From positions 62,001 to 126,000 of the forward strand of contig NZ_FWXO01000004.1 of NCBI RefSeq assembly GCF_900176415.1: DNA of 64,000 bases, read 5' to 3'. This stretch comes from Cellulophaga tyrosinoxydans (GTDB taxonomy: Bacteria > Bacteroidota > Bacteroidia > Flavobacteriales > Flavobacteriaceae). How positions within the stretch are numbered: position 1 is the first letter of the stretch; each line of letters begins with the position of its first letter. The notes beneath the pieces were generated by a model that searched no databases, was not told where the DNA came from, and saw only the letters and a program-made list of their open reading frames with translations. Position numbers and translations under genes: made by a program. Below are positions 19,201-27,168 of this stretch, in pieces.

Positions 19201-20150
19201 CTTATTGATCTGTTTATGCCATTTAAATCTTTGCCAGTACCTGTTGTAGGTGGCGCAATGGGTGCTAGTACTTCGGTTACATTATCACGAGTATTGTCTT
19301 CAAAATCATGAAACATAGTACAAGTGTGATAGTACTTATCTAAAATTTCTCCGGTATTTGCATTAATAAAATATTCCCATCTATCTTTTATATTGGCATG
19401 TACTGTTACATGAAGCGATAAAATGTTTTTTTCATTTATGGAGTAAAAAATAAGTTCTTCTGTAGGTTCTGGAAGTTGAAGCAAACTATTCGACACGTTA
19501 AAATTGGGTATTTTTCTACCTAAATCCCCTTCAATAATTGCTATGGCCTTTTGCTGATTAATTTTTGCAGTAACTTCTGATACCTCTATATTCTTCAATT
19601 GTGAACTATTAGCTCCTATTTCACTCTTTTTTTTATCAATATGTACAATAATTTCAGCCCCATATACTTTAATTCCTTTAAAAGTTTGCTGCATTTTCAA
19701 ATGCGTTTGACCTAAATTATCAGTATTCTTCTGCGTTAAAATAAAATCGTTATTTGGATTCGATACTTGTAATAGTGGTCTTATTTCTGTTAGATATGCT
19801 GCTGCAATTGCTTCATCATCTTGTCTTGCCATTGTTTTTTTTGTAAATTCATTAGCAACACTCTCAATAAAAAATGAAGCACCATTTTCAACATTTTTTA
19901 TGGAAATATGTTCGTAACTAGCATCACCAGAATTGCGTTGAAAAACTGATGGCATTTGAAAATTAGTTCTCCCAGACAATACCTGAACTTTGCTAGTAGT
20001 TGTTTTATTTTTCTGAAAATTTACAGTTACAGACGGTGGAACATTGGTCTGCTTTTTATCATGCTTTTTGTCTTCAAAAGTATGTTGACCAACACATAAG
20101 GTTGAGAAAAACAATGAAAAAAATAATAAAAAAAGTAATTTTGCTTTCAT
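16206..20150 (-). CDS. Secreted M4 (thermolysin-like) metalloprotease with T9SS C-terminal domain
   Basis: A 1314-residue secreted zinc protease. Order: Sec signal (1-21), FTP/PepSY propeptide (about 60-270), M4 catalytic domain (about 310-630) with HEMSH at 457-461 as the HExxH zinc site, Glu481 in NESFADVFG as third ligand, and a later His in GGVHVNSGIPNRAF as transition-state stabiliser. Then come a TolB-like propeller region (about 640-970), a cadherin-like or DUF5018-like segment, a thrombospondin type 3 calcium repeat (DSDNDGVPNNLDQCPNT), and a type A T9SS sorting domain at the end (IFPNPISDGNLHI ... GVYIVHV). It should cross the outer membrane by the type IX system and be processed there. 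Confidence 0.95.
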   Translation of the reverse strand: MKAKLLFLLFFSLFFSTLCVGQHTFEDKKHDKKQTNVPPSVTVNFQKNKTTTSKVQVLSGRTNFQMPSVFQRNSGDASYEHISIKNVENGASFFIESVANEFTKKTMARQDDEAIAAAYLTEIRPLLQVSNPNNDFILTQKNTDNLGQTHLKMQQTFKGIKVYGAEIIVHIDKKKSEIGANSSQLKNIEVSEVTAKINQQKAIAIIEGDLGRKIPNFNVSNSLLQLPEPTEELIFYSINEKNILSLHVTVHANIKDRWEYFINANTGEILDKYYHTCTMFHDFEDNTRDNVTEVLAPIAPPTTGTGKDLNGINRSISTYNHNGTNYLINTTKPMFNAGQSQFPDNTVGTLITIDLNNKPLTNNANFYHVTNSSNTWNNPTGISAHYNADVAYEYFKNKFNRNSINGQGGNIISIINVADPDNGEALDNAFWNGAAMFYGNGKVGFKPLAGSLDVGGHEMSHGVIQNTANLEYRNQSGALNESFADVFGVLIDRDDWTLGEDIVKSQYFPSGALRSMQNPNNGTTRGNNGWQPKDMNEFVTTQEDNGGVHVNSGIPNRAFYLFATAIGKDKAEQIYYRTLTTYLTVSSQFIDLRLGVIKAATDIHGANSAEVQAAKTAFDTVGITDGAATDTTNDIPVASGSDFILSVDVDPTNNNTLYISDTNGSNFVALTTTKLYRKPSVADDGSLAIFVTENKTINAITLDPNNIEETVISNDPHWTSISLSKDGNRLAAVRDDADGIIYIFDLEKSTNKAFELYNPTTAEGVSTGEVLYADALEWDYSGQYLIYDALNELNNANGSKINYWDVGAIEVYNNQTKNFGGGAIQKIFTNLPKGVSIGNPTFSKTSGNILAFDYFDEINNTYEVITANIETGIVKTVYNNNKLGFPNYSKNDTKLLFDSNNNNKEVIGVINLASDKLSPQGNATELIPDAIWGIWYTVGQRATVSSAKEITDFRFNSTSPVSIGVITGNTIKVTVPSTVNRQNLIATFTNSAKSQVYVANQLQQSGATTNNFTSAINYTVVAEDGSTKVFVVTVSASTTGNPNDSDNDGVPNNLDQCPNTPIGTIVDTSGCPKFSLPSTNFRISTSGETCIDNNNGSLSISAEQNLNYTVTLVGNGLNQVKSFNTTTNFNNLPPGVYNLCFTVQGQNGYKLCYDVVIAQAEPLSVTGKVDSSLTFITLQLNGATQYYVTFNDKLFTTTSSSLKLDITSLQNTLIVKTDKDCQGVYEEEFIIDKGIQIFPNPISDGNLHIVIPNYDAQLATVQISNLSGQIIVSKAVIPINGQLNFDVTYLNTGVYIVHVDEGKNTWTQKIIVKK

Positions 20151-20156
20151 ATAATA

Positions 20157-20582
20157 TTATTTTAATTGCGCTTTAAGTTTTTCATATAAATTGATAATTG
20201 AAGCATCTATTTGAACATCAGATTTTCCCCAAACTACCTTATGTGAGTAGCCTCCTTTAACTTCTTTCATAAAATAATACATATTTCCTGGGTGATTAAA
20301 ATCTACATCTTTCAAGTTTATATTGTCCAATTGATCGAAAAGTATTTTGACATTTTTCTTTGAAATCCTTTTCAGTTCTTTCTTTTCTTCGCTTAAAGAA
20401 TTTTCATAAAAAAGTTGACCATTTTCCAGTAGGGTATAGGTGTCTATAACACCAGTTATACCACCACCTTTTCCAAAGATTAGTTGCGTGTTTGGTAAAG
20501 TATCTAAAGTGTATTGCTGTGACTTACACGATAAAAAAAGCAACATTAATAGCATACAGATTTTAATTTTCAATTTTATCAC
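20157..20582 (-). CDS. Small lipoprotein, unknown function
   Basis: A 141-residue lipoprotein with signal MIKLKIKICMLLMLLFLSC (Cys 19). The mature part contains LIFGKGGGITG, a glycine-rich turn seen in many uncharacterised Bacteroidota lipoproteins, and a C-terminal GYSHKVVWG segment. I do not recognise a defined enzymatic family. It is first in the operon, 6 bases upstream of the secreted M4 protease, so it could be a protease inhibitor or chaperone; that is inference from position only. Confidence 0.7.
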   Translation of the reverse strand: MIKLKIKICMLLMLLFLSCKSQQYTLDTLPNTQLIFGKGGGITGVIDTYTLLENGQLFYENSLSEEKKELKRISKKNVKILFDQLDNINLKDVDFNHPGNMYYFMKEVKGGYSHKVVWGKSDVQIDASIINLYEKLKAQLK

Positions 20583-20761
20583 AATGGTATAGTTTTTCTT
20601 TTTTATGAACTGGTTTATTTATACTGCACAAGGTACTATACTCATTAGATTTTAGAAATACCATATAAACTGTATTTTTCACTACTGGTTTACCAGTATA
20701 TTAATTACGACTATTTTTTTCTAAAAACAGATAATGTATCTTGGTGTTTTAATTAGGTTTT

Positions 20762-22759
20762 ATGAAAAAAATTATAAGATTTTTTGGTCTTGCATCTTGT
20801 TTATTTTTAATACCCTTTGTGGGGTTTTCTCAATTAAACACATCTGCTACAATAGACAGTCTTAGAAAGGAATTAAAAATAGCCAAAGATGATATTACTA
20901 GGGTAGATGTGCTGAGTGAACTTTGTTATATTCTGCCTAAAGTTGATTCTCTTGCCTCGTTCAAAACAGGATTTGAAGCCTTAGAACTCAGTCGTAAAAT
21001 AAAGTATAAAAAAGGAGAAGCCGCTGCCTTATTTTCACTTGGTGGCGCGTTTATGGATTATTTTGATTTAGATAAAGCGGATCAATATTATGATAGAGGA
21101 TTTCCGATTATCAATGCAATTGTTCAGAAAGATTCTAGTAAAGCAAATTTAAAAATTTGGTTAAGAGGCTATTATGGCAAAGCAATTAATTATAGCTATC
21201 GGTCAAATCCAACGAAAGAGATAGAATGGACAGACAAGGTAATTCCAATAGCTCAAAAGATTAACGATTTAGATTTTTTAACTAATGTACATACCAACTT
21301 AGGCATACTAAAAATGAATGTCGGACAAAATAATGATGCCTACACTAGTCTTAAAAAAAGCGAGCAAATAAATAATAAATTAAAAGCACCAAAACGCATC
21401 ATTTTTACCAACCTTACTATAGCAGGCTTATTACATAATATGGATTCAATCATCCAAATGAAACCCTATTTGGATGCAGCAAAAAAATATTTAGATAAGG
21501 ATCTTAATAGTATTGATTGGCAATTGTATTATACCAACGAAGCACAATATTTTTCAGGTTTAAACCAATACGAGAAGGCCATAGCATCTTTAGATAAAGC
21601 CAAAGTAATTATTCTAGACAAACAACTTAATCAAGAATATTTTTTATTAATGCAACGCTATGCTTCTGTATGTCAAAAACATGGCGATTATCCAGCTGCA
21701 ATAAAATATATGACAGAATTTATTAAAACGGCTACCGATAAGAAAATACCTCTAGATAGATTTAAAGGCTATTACAAACGTTCTCAATATGAAGCTGCTC
21801 AAGAAAATTATAAAAATGCATATAACGATTATGTTTTAGCTATAGACATTTATGATAGTCTAGAAACAGAGAATCATCTAAAAAACATTAAAGAGCTGGA
21901 GTTAAAATATGATTCGGCTGAAAAAGAAAAAGAAATTCTTGCTCTGACCGTAAAAAACGAACAAAAAAAATCGCAAACCTATTTATTATTAGGATTAGCC
22001 AGTGTATTAGGATTACTACTTTTTACCGGATATTATATTTATAATCAACGTTTACGTAAAGCACGTAAAAAAGAGCATTTGCATGAGTCAGAAATTAACC
22101 TTCTAAAGCAAGAACAGCAAAATAAAATTTTTTCTGCCATGATTGAAGGGCAAGAAAAAGAACGAAAACGTTTGGCAATTGATTTGCATGACGGACTAGG
22201 GGGTAGGCTTTCAGGAATAAGTTTAAATCTTTCTAAATTAGACAAAGACGAGCCAAAAGAATATCCAAAGCAACAATTACAAAAAGTAATGAAAGATCTT
22301 GGCGATGCGCTAACAGAACTACGTGCCATTGCTCGAAATATGATGCCCGAAACTTTGGTGAAATTTGGTCTTGAAGCGGCGTTAAAAGATTATTGTAGCA
22401 GTATGACAGGAAATGAAACTAAAGTAATGCTACAATTTTACGGTAATGAAAAAGGAATGAATATTAATCAGCAGGTGACCATTTACCGTGTTATTCAAGA
22501 ATTGATAAATAATGCGATAAAACATGCAAACGCTTCCGAAGTTTTAGTACAGTATATTCGTGAAGGTAATAAAGTGGACATTACGGTTGAAGACAATGGA
22601 ATTGGGTTTAATCTAGAGACTACAGAAGAATTCCAAAATGGAATGGGAATTTCAAATTTAAAAACAAGAGTTGCTTATTTAAAAGGATGTTTGGATTTTC
22701 ATTCTGAAGAAAATGAAGGAACTACAGTTAACATTAATATTATTATTGATGCTGCATAA
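20762..22759 (+). CDS. TPR-containing sensor histidine kinase (HisKA_3/NarX type)
   Basis: A 665-residue kinase. Signal peptide (1-23), periplasmic TPR array (about 35-390), a short coiled coil, one membrane helix (about 405-427), then cytoplasmic HisKA_3 with phosphoacceptor His476 in DLHDGLGGRLSGI and a HATPase_c domain with N-box QELINNAIKHAN and G-boxes VEDNGIGF and GMGISNLKTRV. This is the typical Bacteroidota architecture paired with LuxR-type regulators. The regulator gene overlaps its 3' end by 11 bases. The signal sensed by the TPR domain is unknown. Confidence 0.93.
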   Translation: MKKIIRFFGLASCLFLIPFVGFSQLNTSATIDSLRKELKIAKDDITRVDVLSELCYILPKVDSLASFKTGFEALELSRKIKYKKGEAAALFSLGGAFMDYFDLDKADQYYDRGFPIINAIVQKDSSKANLKIWLRGYYGKAINYSYRSNPTKEIEWTDKVIPIAQKINDLDFLTNVHTNLGILKMNVGQNNDAYTSLKKSEQINNKLKAPKRIIFTNLTIAGLLHNMDSIIQMKPYLDAAKKYLDKDLNSIDWQLYYTNEAQYFSGLNQYEKAIASLDKAKVIILDKQLNQEYFLLMQRYASVCQKHGDYPAAIKYMTEFIKTATDKKIPLDRFKGYYKRSQYEAAQENYKNAYNDYVLAIDIYDSLETENHLKNIKELELKYDSAEKEKEILALTVKNEQKKSQTYLLLGLASVLGLLLFTGYYIYNQRLRKARKKEHLHESEINLLKQEQQNKIFSAMIEGQEKERKRLAIDLHDGLGGRLSGISLNLSKLDKDEPKEYPKQQLQKVMKDLGDALTELRAIARNMMPETLVKFGLEAALKDYCSSMTGNETKVMLQFYGNEKGMNINQQVTIYRVIQELINNAIKHANASEVLVQYIREGNKVDITVEDNGIGFNLETTEEFQNGMGISNLKTRVAYLKGCLDFHSEENEGTTVNINIIIDAA

Positions 22760-23384
22760 TCCAATATCCATACTTATTGTTGATGACCACCCTATGGTTA
22801 TTGAAGGGTTAAAAACGCTATTGGCCGGTGATGCTAGAGTACATATCAAAAATCATTTTACCAATGGGAAAGACACATTAGATTTTTTTAAAATGCAATC
22901 CTGTGATATTGTTTTGCTTGATGTAAACTTGCCAGACATAAATGGTGTTGAAATGGTTGGGCTGATATTAAGCCTGCAACCAAAAGTTGGGATTTTAGGT
23001 TTAAGTACCTATTCCGAACCTAGCATTATAAACCAGATGATTCGTAATGGAGTAAAAGGTTACCTGTTAAAAAATGCAACCGCTAGAGAATTAATAGAGG
23101 CTATTAGTCAAGTACATTCTGGTAAATTTTACTTTGGCAGCGAAATTCAAAAAATATTAGCAGATTCTTTATCACAAGAAAGTAAAGACACTCCTAAATT
23201 AACCCGAAGGGAAAAGCACATACTCCAATTAATTGCAGATGGCAAAACCACCAATGCTATCGCTGATGAATTATTTATTAGTCCATTAACTGTAGAAACG
23301 CACAGACGTAATTTAATGCAAAAGCTAGAAGTGTCTAACGCCGCTTCCTTGATAAAAATAGCTATTGAGAAAAAGTTAATTTAA
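22749..23384 (+). CDS. NarL/LuxR-family response regulator
   Basis: A 211-residue response regulator. Receiver domain with VDDHP (residues about 10-14), phosphoacceptor in VLLDVNLPDINGVEM, and YLLKNATA as the conserved Lys. C-terminal LuxR HTH at about 145-205: LTRREKHILQLIADGKTTNA. The start at 22749 (ATGCTGCATAATCC) overlaps the kinase stop by 11 bases, which implies coupling with that kinase as its cognate partner. An upstream in-frame ATG at 22713 would add an unlikely leader. Targets unknown. Confidence 0.94.
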   Translation: MLHNPISILIVDDHPMVIEGLKTLLAGDARVHIKNHFTNGKDTLDFFKMQSCDIVLLDVNLPDINGVEMVGLILSLQPKVGILGLSTYSEPSIINQMIRNGVKGYLLKNATARELIEAISQVHSGKFYFGSEIQKILADSLSQESKDTPKLTRREKHILQLIADGKTTNAIADELFISPLTVETHRRNLMQKLEVSNAASLIKIAIEKKLI

Positions 23385-23438
23385 TAGTGTACCATTTTAT
23401 GAATTCAATAATTTTTTAGTTGTGAGCAGGAATTATAA

Positions 23439-23510
23439 AATAGGAGCGTAGTGATGTTACTTGTAGCCAACGATCAGTTGAAACAAGAAGCACTACAAAA
23501 AACACAATAA
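23439..23510 (+). pseudogene. 3'-end relic of a second OmpA-like lipoprotein gene
   Basis: Seen directly: the bases 23439-23510 read, in one frame, NRSVVMLLVANDQLKQEALQ then KTQ and stop, closely matching the last residues of the OmpA-like protein at 13431-14123. DNA identity continues through the ACTAGTAATTAAAAAATCCCAG spacer and the hairpin to 23556. Upstream of 23439 similarity fades and a stop (TAA) is in frame, so only the tail of a paralogous gene remains. The substitutions (for example CTT to CTA in a Leu codon and GAA to GAT) show divergence since duplication. Confidence 0.85.
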
Positions 23511-23528
23511 TTACGGAATACTAGTAAT

Positions 23529-23556
23529 TAAAAAATCCCAGCTCACACTGGGATTT
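23529..23556. terminator. Duplicated hairpin terminator
   Basis: AAAAATCCCAG / CTGGGATTTT with loop CTCACA. It differs from the hairpin at 14143-14173 by a loop base and a shorter T tract. It now sits between the LuxR regulator and the converging terC gene and could serve both. Confidence 0.8.
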
Positions 23557-23566
23557 TGTTTTGTTT

Positions 23567-24514
23567 TTATTCGATTTCGTTTTTGTCTTTTATATATAAC
23601 GATGCAAGAACTCCGCCTAATAATGCCACAGAAATTACGGTTAATGAAACCCATTCTGGTGGATGAATATAATGTGAAAAAAGCATCTTTAATCCCACAA
23701 ATGCAAGGATAATTACCAAACTATAGTTAATATATCTAAATTTTTGTAGCATTCTAGATATTAAGAAATACATAGAACGTAATCCTAATATGGCTAAAAT
23801 ATTAGAAGAAAATACAATAAACGGATCTGCCGTAATTGCTAATATTGCAGGAATACTGTCTAAGGCAAATAAGATATCGGTTAATTCAATAATTACTAAT
23901 GCTACAAACAGAGGTGTTGCTGCATTTAATCCCATTTTTTTTACAAAAAAATCGTGTCCATTTATTTGAGACGTAATGGGGTATACTTTCTTTATTTGTC
24001 TGAAAACGAAAGATTTTTTTGGATCAAAATCATGCTCATCTCCTTTAAGCATTTTAAAGGCTGTATATAATAGAAAAACTCCGAAAACATAAATAATCCA
24101 ATCGAATCGGGTTATTAGAGCAACACCAAACAAAATCATAAGGGCTCTAAAAATAATGGCTCCTAAAATTCCCCAAAACAATACACGGTGCTGATAAATT
24201 GCTGGTATTTTAAACGATGAAAAAATTACGGCAATAACAAATACATTATCAATACTTAATGAAAGTTCTATTAAGTAGCCTGTAATATATTTTAATACGG
24301 CATCATTAGGTGTTAAACCAGTTGGGTTCTCAATAATTCCTGAAGAGAACAACCAATAAATTACGCCGCTAAATGAAAAAGCAACTGTGACCCATACTGC
24401 CGTCCAGATACTGGCTTCTTTGGTTTTAATTACATGATCTTCCTTATTAAATACTCCTAAATCAAGCGCTAAAAAAACAACAATTAAGGCTAAAAATAAT
24501 CCCCAAACTAACAT
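23567..24514 (-). CDS. TerC/Alx-family membrane protein
   Basis: A 315-residue integral membrane protein of the TerC family, with about eight or nine hydrophobic helices. Diagnostic acidic intramembrane motifs are visible: GYLIELSLSIDNVFVIAVIF near residue 80 and VIIELTDILFALDSIPAILA near 205. Homologues (Alx, TerC) have been linked to manganese export and metal loading of exported proteins. Full length. No tellurite-resistance neighbours are present, so a metal-homeostasis role is more likely than tellurite resistance. Confidence 0.93.
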   Translation of the reverse strand: MLVWGLFLALIVVFLALDLGVFNKEDHVIKTKEASIWTAVWVTVAFSFSGVIYWLFSSGIIENPTGLTPNDAVLKYITGYLIELSLSIDNVFVIAVIFSSFKIPAIYQHRVLFWGILGAIIFRALMILFGVALITRFDWIIYVFGVFLLYTAFKMLKGDEHDFDPKKSFVFRQIKKVYPITSQINGHDFFVKKMGLNAATPLFVALVIIELTDILFALDSIPAILAITADPFIVFSSNILAILGLRSMYFLISRMLQKFRYINYSLVIILAFVGLKMLFSHYIHPPEWVSLTVISVALLGGVLASLYIKDKNEIE

Positions 24515-24740
24515 AGAATTTTTATTTAAAAAGGTAAAAGTAATGATGATTTTGAGATTGTTATGTATTCCATATCAAAAAACATTCAGGTATTGTACTT
24601 CTATGGAATTAACACCTAATGAAATGAGCTATACACTGCCAAAATGCATCAAATTATCGATAAAATACAAATTTTATAGCATTATATATTCCGACTAAAG
24701 TAACTTTTCTATATTTATTGTGAACACTATATGATTAAGA

Positions 24741-25082
24741 ATGAAAAACCCTACAATTTGGGCAATTGCCCTATGTTTTTCTTTGGGTATAAGTCAAATG
24801 AATGCCCAAGAAAAAACTGCGACAAAATCAAAAACTAAAAAAGTTAAAGCAACTTTAGAAGAAGACGAAGGCCCGTTAATGTTTAAATTTGAGCCTAGTT
24901 ACACCTCTGCAGAAGGAAAAAGAAAACAAGAAATTTTGCATAACAAAGCAATGGTAGATTCTCTTGATATTTCCGACAGAAAACGCAAAAAGCTTATGAA
25001 AGCAGTATATTCTAGTGATTTCTCTAAGCATTTGTCTAAAATTGTCACTGTGGATACTAAGTTTGAAGATGCTGAAAACTAA
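24741..25082 (+). CDS. Small secreted protein, unknown function
   Basis: A 113-residue protein with a clear Sec signal ending MNAQ (residues about 20-23) and no lipobox. The mature part is highly basic and acidic (TKSKTKKVKATLEEDEGP), followed by a helical segment with DSLDISDRKRKKLMKAVYSS. I do not recognise a family. It ends at a bidirectional hairpin shared with the converging hibernation-factor gene. Confidence 0.7.
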   Translation: MKNPTIWAIALCFSLGISQMNAQEKTATKSKTKKVKATLEEDEGPLMFKFEPSYTSAEGKRKQEILHNKAMVDSLDISDRKRKKLMKAVYSSDFSKHLSKIVTVDTKFEDAEN

Positions 25083-25095
25083 CCCTATTGAGCAC

Positions 25096-25134
25096 AAAAA
25101 AAGCCTTAAAACAAATTTGTCTTAAGGCTTTTCT
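25096..25134. terminator. Bidirectional hairpin terminator
   Basis: AAAAGCCTTAA and TTAAGGCTTTT flank a 12-base loop, with A and T runs on either side. It sits between convergent genes ending at 25082 and 25149. Confidence 0.85.
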
Positions 25135-25148
25135 TCTGTTTAGTACAC

Positions 25149-25454
25149 TTATTTAATTCTGCTTAATTTATCCTTACGTTTTTGTAATTGACGCTCTAAA
25201 TCGTCGATAGATTTTACGATCGATGCTTCAAAGTTTCCATTGCTAGATTCTGCAAACAATCGTGGACCTGGTATACTTAACCGAATATTACAAATCATTC
25301 CTGTGTCTGGAGAAGAAGTATTCTCTGTCTTAAAAAAAACATCTGCACGAATTATCGTATCATATTTATCAAAAAGCTTCGAAAGCTTTTTACCGGTGAA
25401 TATTTCTAGTCTTTCACTCGCTTTTACATCGTCGTATTCAAAATTTATATTCAT
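25149..25454 (-). CDS. Ribosome hibernation/translation inhibitor, HPF/RaiA family (short form)
   Basis: A 101-residue protein of the HPF/RaiA (ribosomal S30AE) family: an N-terminal beta strand MNINFEYDDVKASERLEIF, the central RADVFFKTE strand, a CNIRLSIPGPRLFAE segment, and a C-terminal basic helix DDLERQLQKRKDKLSR. It is the short form with no C-terminal dimerisation domain. It should bind the small ribosomal subunit in stationary phase or stress. Monocistronic, convergent with the preceding secreted-protein gene. Confidence 0.9.
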   Translation of the reverse strand: MNINFEYDDVKASERLEIFTGKKLSKLFDKYDTIIRADVFFKTENTSSPDTGMICNIRLSIPGPRLFAESSNGNFEASIVKSIDDLERQLQKRKDKLSRIK

Positions 25455-25623
25455 ATATATACTGCATTTAAAATGATACTTAATTTAAACTGCTTAGTGG
25501 CAGCAATTAAATATACCACAATTTTTTATTAAATTAATCCTAATAATGCATTAATAATATATTAAATCGGTAAATAAATGAAGTAAAATTCGTACCTTAT
25601 GTGTACACTTAAAACTATTCCTT

Positions 25624-25980
25624 ATGAACTACTACAAAAGCACTTCGGAATCACAAAAAGAGTATCTCAAAAGAAAGTTTTATTTAGTTCGTCTTGAACG
25701 ATACGCTAAGGATTTAATGCAATTCAATACCATGTTAAATAGTTATATCTGTGAACCACAAACACAGGAATTATTTGAACAAAAGCACTATCTAAAGGCA
25801 CAGTTAGATTATCATAATCAAACAAGTATCAACATGATTACTTCTATGCAAAAGAAAAACGAACCTATTGCCGCACAAATAAATCAGCTTAAAATGCATT
25901 TGCGTACCCTCGAAAAACTCCATTCCGACTTAAAGGATTATTCAAACACGGTACAAAATCATTCTAAATTAGTGGTGTAA
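25624..25980 (+). CDS. Predicted coiled-coil protein, unknown function
   Basis: A 118-residue protein with no signal peptide and no membrane segment. It is nearly all helical, rich in L, K, Q, Y, with heptad-like spacing in QINQLKMHLRTLEKLHSDLK. I do not recognise a family. It sits 32 bases upstream of the DUF4251 lipoprotein gene on the same strand and may be co-transcribed. Start ATG at 25624 gives a normal N-terminus (MNYYKSTSESQKEY). Confidence 0.6.
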   Translation: MNYYKSTSESQKEYLKRKFYLVRLERYAKDLMQFNTMLNSYICEPQTQELFEQKHYLKAQLDYHNQTSINMITSMQKKNEPIAAQINQLKMHLRTLEKLHSDLKDYSNTVQNHSKLVV

Positions 25981-26012
25981 ATTGGCATTATTTAAAGATT
26001 AACAATCATAGC

Positions 26013-26558
26013 ATGAAAGCGTATTTTGTACTTTTTGTTTTTGTATGTATCTCTTGTTCAGGTTCTCAAAAAATAGTTTCGCCTACGCCAAAAAGTAGAG
26101 CGCTTGATGCCCTTGTAGAAAAGGCAAAATTCGAAGTGACTTCAGATCAAGCTTCGCCTTTACTCACATCGAGTATGGCGGCTATATCCAATAGTGGTTT
26201 ACTGGGTAACGGTAATAGCGCAGGTAACATAAATCTTATAGGTAATCCTAATTACTTAAAGGTAGAAGGCGATACCATATCCGCAGACTTACCTTATTAC
26301 GGAGAGCGCCAAATGGGTGGAGGTTACAACAGCAATGCCGGAATTAAATTTAAAGCTGTTCCTCAGAATTATAGCCTCACTAAAAATGAAACCAACCAGC
26401 AATACCAAATAAATTTTCAGATTAGCGGAGAGGGAGCCGAAAATTTTACCATAAGCCTCGTTTTATTTCCTAATTGGAAAAGCAGCTTACAGATCAATAG
26501 TTCGCAACGAACTCCTATTCGCTATAGTGGAGAAGTACAGGCTTTGAAAGAAAAGTAA
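26013..26558 (+). CDS. DUF4251 lipoprotein
   Basis: A 181-residue lipoprotein with signal MKAYFVLFVFVCISC (Cys 15). The C-terminal half carries the DUF4251 landmarks as I recall them: YLKVEGDTISADLPYYGERQ, then a glycine-rich GGGYNSNAGIKF strand, and a final SLVLFPNWKSSLQINSSQRT strand. Function unknown, beta-rich envelope protein. It ends at a hairpin terminator. Confidence 0.85.
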   Translation: MKAYFVLFVFVCISCSGSQKIVSPTPKSRALDALVEKAKFEVTSDQASPLLTSSMAAISNSGLLGNGNSAGNINLIGNPNYLKVEGDTISADLPYYGERQMGGGYNSNAGIKFKAVPQNYSLTKNETNQQYQINFQISGEGAENFTISLVLFPNWKSSLQINSSQRTPIRYSGEVQALKEK

Positions 26559-26577
26559 ATCTATTTATTACTTAATA

Positions 26578-26611
26578 CATCATCAATAGTACAGGTATTG
26601 ATGATTTTTTT
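26578..26611 (+). terminator. Rho-independent terminator after the DUF4251 gene
   Basis: ATCATCAATA / TATTGATGAT with a 7-base loop followed by a T tract, 20 bases after the stop. Confidence 0.85.
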
Positions 26612-26664
26612 ATGCTCGATTGAGAATAATTACCGATTTTTGCAGCCCTTAAAAAAATTGTATT

Positions 26665-27141
26665 ATGACAGAGAGAGACGAATTTTTCATGAAAAGAGCT
26701 ATTGCACTTGCTGCAGAAGGTATGAATGCTAATGCAGGCGGACCTTTTGGTGCTGTGGTAGTTAAAGATGATGAAATAATCGCAGAAGGCTACAACAAAG
26801 TAACTTCTACCAATGATCCTACCGCACATGCCGAAGTTGTTGCCATACGTGAAGCGTGTAAAAAGCTAAATAATTTTGAATTAACAGATTGTACTATATA
26901 TACCTCTTGTGAGCCATGTCCAATGTGTTTAGGCGCTATTTACTGGACTAGACCTAAAATGGTGTACTTTGGTTGTAATCGTGAAGATGCTGCTGCCATA
27001 CAGTTCGATGATCAGTTTATATATGATGAAATTGAAAAAAATATTGATGGTCGCCAGATAAAATTTGTACAATTAGCACGTAAAGAAGCTCTCGAAGTAT
27101 TTAATGCTTGGGATGCTAAAGTAGATAAGAAAGAATATTAA
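26665..27141 (+). CDS. Nucleoside/guanine deaminase (GuaD-like)
   Basis: A 158-residue zinc deaminase of the cytidine/deoxycytidylate superfamily, guanine-deaminase (GuaD/YkoA) branch. The zinc site is complete: HAE at residues 55-57 with catalytic Glu57, and SCEPCPMC at 81-88 with zinc Cys85 and Cys88. The C-terminal half contains YWTRPKMVYFGC, typical of the guanine-deaminase group. Expected reaction is guanine to xanthine, though nucleoside substrates are possible. Followed after 27 bases by the MscS gene. Confidence 0.92.
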   Translation: MTERDEFFMKRAIALAAEGMNANAGGPFGAVVVKDDEIIAEGYNKVTSTNDPTAHAEVVAIREACKKLNNFELTDCTIYTSCEPCPMCLGAIYWTRPKMVYFGCNREDAAAIQFDDQFIYDEIEKNIDGRQIKFVQLARKEALEVFNAWDAKVDKKEY

Positions 27142-27168
27142 CTTACCACCAATAAAAGTTACTAGAGA

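Noticed and set aside
22045-22329. 94-codon minus-strand frame inside the histidine kinase gene
   Set aside because: Lies over the HisKA/HATPase coding region and is Ser/Phe/Cys-rich, as expected for its complement.
24515-24740. Possible small RNA or riboswitch in the 226-base gap between terC and the small secreted-protein gene
   Set aside because: Manganese riboswitches precede some terC/alx genes, but I saw no yybP-ykoY-like paired stems here, only AT-rich sequence.
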